In this document: positions 6,005 through 9,691 of the stretch, piece by piece
How the letters are laid out: each line of letters starts with the position of its first letter
Position numbering within the stretch: position 1 is the stretch's first letter
Source of the DNA: Desulfobacteraceae bacterium 4572_19
Lineage (GTDB): Bacteria > Desulfobacterota > Desulfobacteria > Desulfobacterales > NBLS01
Assembly: GCA_002084385.1 (NCBI GenBank)
Contig: NBLS01000071.1
Location: 1 to 9,691, forward strand
Direction: 5' to 3'
DNA: 9,691 nucleotides
Program-made: the position numbers and the translations under genes
Notes under the pieces: generated by a model
What the model was told of the DNA's origin: nothing
The model's database searches: none
What the model saw: the letters and a program-made list of their open reading frames with translations, nothing else

Positions 6005-7225
6005 TGTTCCGGGTTCAAAAAGTTATACTCATAGATTATTGATAGCAACAGCTCTTTCCGCTGGTAAATGTATAATAGATAATTGCCTAAAAAGTGAAGA
6101 TACATTGTTGACGATGAAAGCATTAAGGCAAATGGGAGTTAAAATTGAAGAGAAAGACAATATAACTACCGTTTGGGGTAAAAATGGAAAATTTGATCCT
6201 TGTAAAGAACCGATTTATCTTGCAAATTCAGGAACATCCATGCGGCTTCTAACCGGCATTGCAGCGTTAGGAGAAGGTATATATACACTGACCGGAACAA
6301 AACGAATGCAGGAAAGACCAATTCAGGATCTTCTTGATGGGTTAAGTCAGATTAATATTAGTGCAAAATCAATTAAAGGTACTTAGATAATTATTTAAAT
6401 AATTATGGCAAAGTTACTTCCATAACAAACAACGAAACTATTTTTAATACATCTGCTGATGAAAAGTTGCAGATACAAGAAAAGGTGACTGGAGGAAGTT
6501 TAATACTAAATTGTAATATCAGTAGTCAGTTTCTCTCTTCAATTTTGCTTATGGCACCATGTACCCAAAATGGTATTGAAATAAAAATTGCCGATAAAAT
6601 TGTATCGAAACCATATGTTGATATGACAATAGATATAATGGAAAAAGCTGGAATTACGGTTCAAAGAGATGGTTATCAAAGTTTTTTTGTAAAGGGTTGT
6701 CAAGGTTATCAAAGTGGTAACTATTTTGTTGAACCCGATTGTTCACAGGCTGGTTATTTTTGGGCGGCAGCAGCTATTGTAGGAAATAGAATAAAAGTAA
6801 AAAATATCTCCATGGATTCACGTCAAGGGGATGTTCAATTTGCAAATGTGTTAAAAAAAATGGGGTGTGAAGTTCAATTTGAAGATGATGGAATTGCCGT
6901 AAAAGGTGGTAAGCTTAAAGGGATTGAGGTAGATATGTCCAATATGCCGGATATTGTGCCTACCCTTGCCGTTGTAGCATCATTTGCAAATGGAACCACT
7001 GTAATAACAAATGTAGCACATCTAAAAGAAAAAGAGTGTGATCGTTTGGGGAGCGTTGCAACTGAACTTATAAAGATGGGTGTTAATGCAACTGCCACAG
7101 AATCAGGGCTTATTATAAAAGGTACAACTCCAAAAGGGGCAATAATTAAAACTTACAATGATCATAGAATGGCTATGTGTTTTGCAATTGCTGGTCTTAA
7201 AGTTCCTATAGTTGGGGTAGATATT
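5961..7225 (+). pseudogene. aroA: EPSP synthase (3-phosphoshikimate 1-carboxyvinyltransferase), frameshifted and lacking its C-terminus
   Basis: EPSP synthase joins PEP to shikimate 3-phosphate, the step before chorismate synthase. Start: GTG at 5961, AGGAG 5 nt upstream. Frame 1 (5961-6386, 141 aa) has PGSKSYTHR with Lys20 and Arg25, NSGTSMRLLTG (89-99) and RPIQDLLDG (119-127), then stops at TAG 6384. The rest is in the -1 frame, open from 6377: SSQFLSS, KPYVDMTIDIM, EPDCSQAGYFWAAAA, NMPDIVPTLAVVA (catalytic Asp), KEKECDR and TYNDHRMAMCF. Between the halves the usual short linker with a (C/Y)PP motif is replaced by about 39 residues of low-complexity sequence (DNYLNNYGKVTSITNNE and onward). 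After GLKVPIVGVDI the normal last ~20 residues, including the KSFP/KTFP lysine (Lys411 in E. coli), are absent and the frame runs straight into AroC. Everything else is well conserved, so loss is recent, or some of it is assembly error. As written, no complete enzyme is made. Confidence 0.88.
6387..6406. repeat. Perfect 20-bp palindrome at the aroA frameshift
   Basis: ATAATTATTTAAATAATTAT is its own reverse complement and starts immediately after the premature TAG (6384-6386). It interrupts a region that should encode the short linker between the EPSP synthase halves. It could be the scar of an insertion or a slippage/assembly hot spot. Confidence 0.75.
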
Positions 7226-8293
7226 ATGTCTGGTAGTAGCTTTGGAGTATTATTTAAGATAACAACCTGGGGAGAATCCCATGGAAAAGGAGTGGGTGTT
7301 ATAGTTGAAGGCTGTCCTTCAGGTATTCCTTTGGATGAAATGGCGATACAAACTATGTTAGATAAGAGAAAGCCTGGTTCATCTTCTGCGAGTACAACAA
7401 GAAAAGAACTTGATAAAGCTATTATAATGTCAGGTGTTTTTGAAGGTAAAACCACAGGCACTCCTATTATGATAGTGGTTTACAATAAAGATGCTGATTC
7501 TAAAGCGTATAAAAAAAATGCGGAACTTTTTAGACCAGGACATGGTGATATTACATATCAGGCGAAATATGGAATAAGAGACTGGCGTGGAGGCGGACGT
7601 GCATCTGCAAGGGAAACAGTTGCAAGGGTTGCAGCAGGTGCTGTAGCAAAAGTTTTATTAGATATGGAAAATATAGAAACTTTTGCATATACTGTTGAAT
7701 TGGGAGGCATTAAAATTAAAAGTTTTGATTTTAATGCAATATCTCAAAATAAGTTTTGCTGTCCTGATATGAAAGCTGCTGGTAAAATGGAAGAAAAAAT
7801 ACAGCAGGTACTGAAAAAAGGTGATTCAGTTGGGGGTATTGTTGAAATAAAAGTAAAAGGAATACCGGCAGGTCTCGGTGATCCGGTTTTCGATAAACTT
7901 GATGCTGATTTTGCAAAAGCCTTGATGAGTATTGGGGCTGTAAAGGGTGTAGAAATAGGTGCTGGATTTAATGTTTCTGAAATGACGGGTTATCAAAATA
8001 ATGATCAGATAGTTCCTGATGGATTTTTATCAAATAATTCAGGTGGGATTCTTGCGGGAATATCAAATGGTGATGAAATAATAATAAGGGTTGCAGTAAA
8101 ACCTATTCCATCAATAAGTTTAGAACAAAAAACAATTGATAAAAACAACAATCCAGTATTAATATCAACAAAAGGTAGGCATGATATTTCGGCTATTCCC
8201 CGAATAAATGTTGTTTGTGAATCTATGGTAAATCTGGTAATCGCTGACCATTTTTTAAGACAAAGGGTTTTAAGACAACGGGTTTTACGATAA
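7226..8293 (+). CDS. aroC: Chorismate synthase, fused in frame to the preceding aroA remnant
   Basis: Removes phosphate from EPSP to give chorismate, using reduced FMN. The ATG at 7226 gives the canonical N-terminus MSGSSFGVLFKITTWGESHG with catalytic His19, and 355 residues, the family length. Other marks: FRPGHGDITY, RGGGRASARET (FMN/phosphate binding, about 120-130), GAVKGVEIGAGF, NNSGGILAGISNG and GRHDISAIPR with the second catalytic His. There is no stop between the aroA remnant and this ATG, so ribosomes entering upstream (open from 6377) would make an AroA'-AroC fusion; a GGGG at 7214-7217, 8 nt before the ATG, allows separate initiation. The C-terminus ends LRQRVLRQRVLR because of a 15-bp tandem repeat, a harmless-looking extension. 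tyrA follows after 39 nt. The enzyme appears intact. Confidence 0.93.
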   Translation: MSGSSFGVLFKITTWGESHGKGVGVIVEGCPSGIPLDEMAIQTMLDKRKPGSSSASTTRKELDKAIIMSGVFEGKTTGTPIMIVVYNKDADSKAYKKNAELFRPGHGDITYQAKYGIRDWRGGGRASARETVARVAAGAVAKVLLDMENIETFAYTVELGGIKIKSFDFNAISQNKFCCPDMKAAGKMEEKIQQVLKKGDSVGGIVEIKVKGIPAGLGDPVFDKLDADFAKALMSIGAVKGVEIGAGFNVSEMTGYQNNDQIVPDGFLSNNSGGILAGISNGDEIIIRVAVKPIPSISLEQKTIDKNNNPVLISTKGRHDISAIPRINVVCESMVNLVIADHFLRQRVLRQRVLR

Positions 8294-8294
8294 C
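8253..8294 (+). repeat. 15-bp tandem repeat at the aroC 3' end
   Basis: TTTTAAGACAAAGGG (8253-8267), TTTTAAGACAACGGG (8268-8282) and a partial third unit TTTTACGATAAC (8283-8294), which contains the stop codon. Being a multiple of three it keeps the frame and repeats LRQRV in the protein tail. Confidence 0.8.
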
Positions 8295-8332
8295 ATATTA
8301 CAATAACATGTTTTAAGGTAACAGGCTATTTT

Positions 8333-9172
8333 ATGAACCATACCACAATAGGTATAATTGGTGGAGCAGGAGCAATGGGATGCTGGTTTGAAAAGTTTTT
8401 TTCAAGCTTCGGGTATAAAGTTTTGATTTCAGATTTAAATACGAAGTTAAAAAATAATGATATTGTTCAAAAATGTGATGTTATTATTTTAAGCACTCCA
8501 ATCGATACTGCTATTAAAATTTGCAAAGAAATAGGACCGATTTTAAAAAAAAATCAGCTGTTGATGGACGTGTGTTCCCAGAAAGAAGATATTGTAAAAA
8601 GTATGTTAGAGTGTGGGATTTCCGAAGTAATCGGTGTACATCCTATGTTTGGACCTTTTACTGAATCATTAAATGGTCAGAATATTATAGTTGTTCCTGC
8701 ACGTGTAAAACATTGGTCAGGATGGTTGGAAGGTGTTCTTGAAAAAGAAAATGGTGTTGTAACTGCCATGGATGCAGTTGATCATGATAAACATATGGCA
8801 CTTGTTCAGGGGCTTACTCATTTTTTAACTGTCTGTATGGGACGTACAATGCAAAAAATGAATATGAAACCTGAAGATACTGTTTCTTATTCAACACCTA
8901 TTTTTCGTCTTAACTGTGAACTTTTAGGACGTATGTTCGCCCAGGATCTTGATCTTTATGCGACTCTTATTGGCGGAAATAAATATGTTAAGGATACACT
9001 TGATTTATTTCAGGAATCAATGGAAGAGGTAAACAGAGGTCTTTTGTCTTCGAATCATAATAAAGGGGTAAAATTATTAAACTCTGTCCAAACTTACCTT
9101 GGTGATTATTGTGAGGAGAGTCTTGAAAAAAGTAATGATTTTCTTAAAGTGCTTTTTTCAAGATATAAATAA
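8333..9172 (+). CDS. tyrA: Prephenate dehydrogenase (TyrA)
   Basis: Oxidative decarboxylation of prephenate to 4-hydroxyphenylpyruvate, the committed step to Tyr. The 279-residue protein starts at an ATG with AGG about 9 nt upstream and opens with an NAD(P)-binding Rossmann motif GGAGAMG (10-16). The HPMFGP motif with active-site His103 and the HDKHMALVQGLTHF block (151 onward) place it close to the dehydrogenase half of the E. coli T-protein; there is no chorismate mutase domain, since PheA supplies that activity. No ACT domain is visible, so feedback by Tyr would be at the active site or only through the leader attenuator. Use of arogenate instead of prephenate cannot be excluded. Last gene of the operon; no GC-rich terminator follows, only a miniature element with a strong stem. 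Confidence 0.93.
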   Translation: MNHTTIGIIGGAGAMGCWFEKFFSSFGYKVLISDLNTKLKNNDIVQKCDVIILSTPIDTAIKICKEIGPILKKNQLLMDVCSQKEDIVKSMLECGISEVIGVHPMFGPFTESLNGQNIIVVPARVKHWSGWLEGVLEKENGVVTAMDAVDHDKHMALVQGLTHFLTVCMGRTMQKMNMKPEDTVSYSTPIFRLNCELLGRMFAQDLDLYATLIGGNKYVKDTLDLFQESMEEVNRGLLSSNHNKGVKLLNSVQTYLGDYCEESLEKSNDFLKVLFSRYK

Positions 9173-9176
9173 TTAT

Positions 9177-9347
9177 AAATTATCGTAACCGTTCACGACC
9201 AAGAAATGTGATTTTTCGGTAATCTCACATTTGTAAGCGTTCACAATGCCTTATATTCGCATAAACAGCTTGGCATATAATAGTTGTCCTATATATGATA
9301 AGCTGTTTATGCGAAGATGGAGTGTTGTGAACGTTTACCAAATTATC
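9177..9347 (+). mobile_element. IS66-like miniature element, copy 3 (longest form, nested hairpins)
   Basis: The element is 9185-9338, GTAACCGTTCAC to GTGAACGTTTAC, flanked by AAATTATC at 9177-9184 and again at 9340-9347 (one base, 9339, lies between the right end and the repeat). Its right two thirds is a large inverted repeat: 9233-9279 against 9292-9338, with outer arms GTAAGCGTTCACAA/TTGTGAACGTTTAC and inner arms TTCGCATAAACAGCTT/AAGCTGTTTATGCGAA. It lies 12 nt after the tyrA stop and may serve as the end structure of the operon mRNA (inference). Confidence 0.8.
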
Positions 9348-9372
9348 TAATAAAATCAATGGTATAAGTGTA

Positions 9373-9402
9373 TTTTTAAATAAAATTCATTTTATTTAAA
9401 AA
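9373..9402. repeat. 30-bp AT-only palindrome upstream of the promoter
   Basis: TTTTTAAATAAAAT (9373-9386) and ATTTTATTTAAAAA (9389-9402), perfect 14-bp arms around TC. It ends 5 nt before the -35 box, where an UP element for the RNA polymerase alpha subunit would be; it could also act as a weak two-way terminator. Confidence 0.6.
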
Positions 9403-9407
9403 AGTAG

Positions 9408-9436
9408 TTGACACCTGATTTTTCCTCATGTATAAC
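9408..9436 (+). promoter_or_regulatory. Strong sigma-70 promoter, possibly rRNA-operon type
   Basis: A perfect TTGACA (9408-9413), a 17-nt spacer and TATAAC (9431-9436), followed by a G-rich GGCTGAG near the start site and preceded by an A/T-only UP-like stretch. No ORF follows in the window; the downstream boxA-like sequence suggests a stable-RNA transcript. Confidence 0.7.
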
Positions 9437-9474
9437 GGCTGAGTCTTTCGGTGAGAGAGTAGAAAAAATCACTC

Positions 9475-9495
9475 TGCCTGTAAGGCATTTTTTTT
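9475..9495 (+). terminator. Intrinsic terminator, first copy
   Basis: TGCCT, loop GTA, AGGCA, then eight Ts (9488-9495), with an A-tract (9463-9468) upstream that can extend the pairing. The stem is short (5 bp). If it works, the promoter at 9408 makes an RNA of about 50 nt. Confidence 0.6.
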
Positions 9496-9514
9496 GTATT
9501 AGAAAAAATCACTC

Positions 9515-9535
9515 TGCCTGTAAGGCATTTTTTTT
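9515..9535 (+). terminator. Intrinsic terminator, second copy
   Basis: Identical to the copy 40 nt upstream: 5-bp stem, 3-nt loop and T8 (9528-9535). It would catch read-through from the first. Confidence 0.6.
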
Positions 9536-9593
9536 GTATGGGCTTTTTATTTAGCCATTGTTATTTTGTATGTTTATTATTTGATCTGTTAGA

Positions 9594-9613
9594 TATTTGA
9601 TCTTTGAAAACTA
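9594..9613 (+). promoter_or_regulatory. boxA-like antitermination sequence of an rRNA leader (tentative)
   Basis: TTGATCTTTGAAAACTAAA resembles the NusB/S10-binding boxA (TGCTCTTTAACA in E. coli) and the phrase commonly seen ahead of bacterial 16S genes. Its first part, TATTTGATCT (9594-9603), is also present at 9578-9587. No 16S sequence is reached before 9691, and 9614-9691 shows only AT-rich sequence. Confidence 0.45.
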
Positions 9614-9691
9614 AATAGTGATAAGAATTGAATCGGGTCTCAAAGAAGTCTATTTTATTATTTTTTAATTTTATATAGATTGTGTATAATT

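Larger units (their letters stand above)
9460..9539 (+). repeat. Perfect 40-bp tandem duplication carrying a terminator
   Basis: 9460-9499 and 9500-9539 are identical, each running from TAGAAAAAATCACTCTGCC to a run of eight Ts and GTAT. Identity suggests a recent duplication or strong conservation of the unit. Confidence 0.9.

Noticed and set aside
6370..6470. Programmed -1 frameshift joining the aroA halves
   Set aside because: The overlap of the two frames (6377-6386) has no slippery heptamer, and the linker that would result lacks the family motif and is too long.
9460..9539. CRISPR-like repeats
   Set aside because: Two directly adjacent 40-bp units with no spacer between them and an internal terminator; a simple tandem duplication.
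9340..9691. tRNA or start of 16S rRNA in the right end
   Set aside because: No cloverleaf, no GGTTCRA-type T-arm and no 16S start motif can be found before the window ends.

Overview
The window is AT-rich (by eye about one third G+C) and reads as a chromosomal segment of an uncultured or poorly known Desulfobacterota (delta-proteobacterial) bacterium. The main clue is a compact operon for the archaeal-type start of aromatic amino acid synthesis (AroA'-AroB', the ADH route) running straight into pheA, aroA, aroC and tyrA. From memory, Desulfovibrio vulgaris has a similar cluster that continues into trp genes; this one has none. The taxon is an inference; no marker gene is present.

Layout. Minus strand, 1-592: the N-terminal part of an MlaA/VacJ outer-membrane lipoprotein gene, broken by a frameshift/deletion next to a small palindrome and running off the left edge. 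Minus strand, 622-1926: a secreted alpha/beta hydrolase just upstream of mlaA, probably co-transcribed. 1927-2559 is a divergent intergenic region with two unrelated miniature inverted-repeat elements (2081-2172 and 2269-2428). The tips of the second carry outward TTGACA boxes. Plus strand, 2476-2744: a promoter, a previously hidden 26-codon leader peptide containing 4 Phe and 6 Tyr but no Trp, and two consecutive intrinsic terminators whose arms can re-pair with each other and with the end of the leader ORF. This is a ribosome-mediated Phe/Tyr attenuator for the operon that follows.

The operon is aroA' (ADH synthase, 2766-3560), aroB' (dehydroquinate synthase II, 3602-4594), pheA (chorismate mutase/prephenate dehydratase, 4747-5880), aroA (EPSP synthase, from 5961, frameshifted), aroC (chorismate synthase, 7226-8293) and tyrA (prephenate dehydrogenase, 8333-9172). 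Together they cover entry into the shikimate route, its last two steps to chorismate, and the branches to Phe and Tyr. aroD, aroE and aroK are not here. The leader's codon content matches these end products.

aroA is the odd one: it shifts frame near 6384 beside a perfect 20-bp palindrome, lacks the usual linker motif there, has lost its last ~20 residues, and its second half is fused in frame to an intact aroC. A tandem duplication also separates it from pheA. Three copies of an IS66-like miniature element (GTAA termini, 8-bp target duplications) lie between the transcription units or inside the operon.

The right end (9340-9691) has no gene. It holds a long AT palindrome, a consensus sigma-70 promoter, a perfect 40-bp tandem duplication carrying an intrinsic terminator in each unit, and a boxA-like sequence of the kind found in rRNA leaders; an rRNA operon may start just beyond the window.
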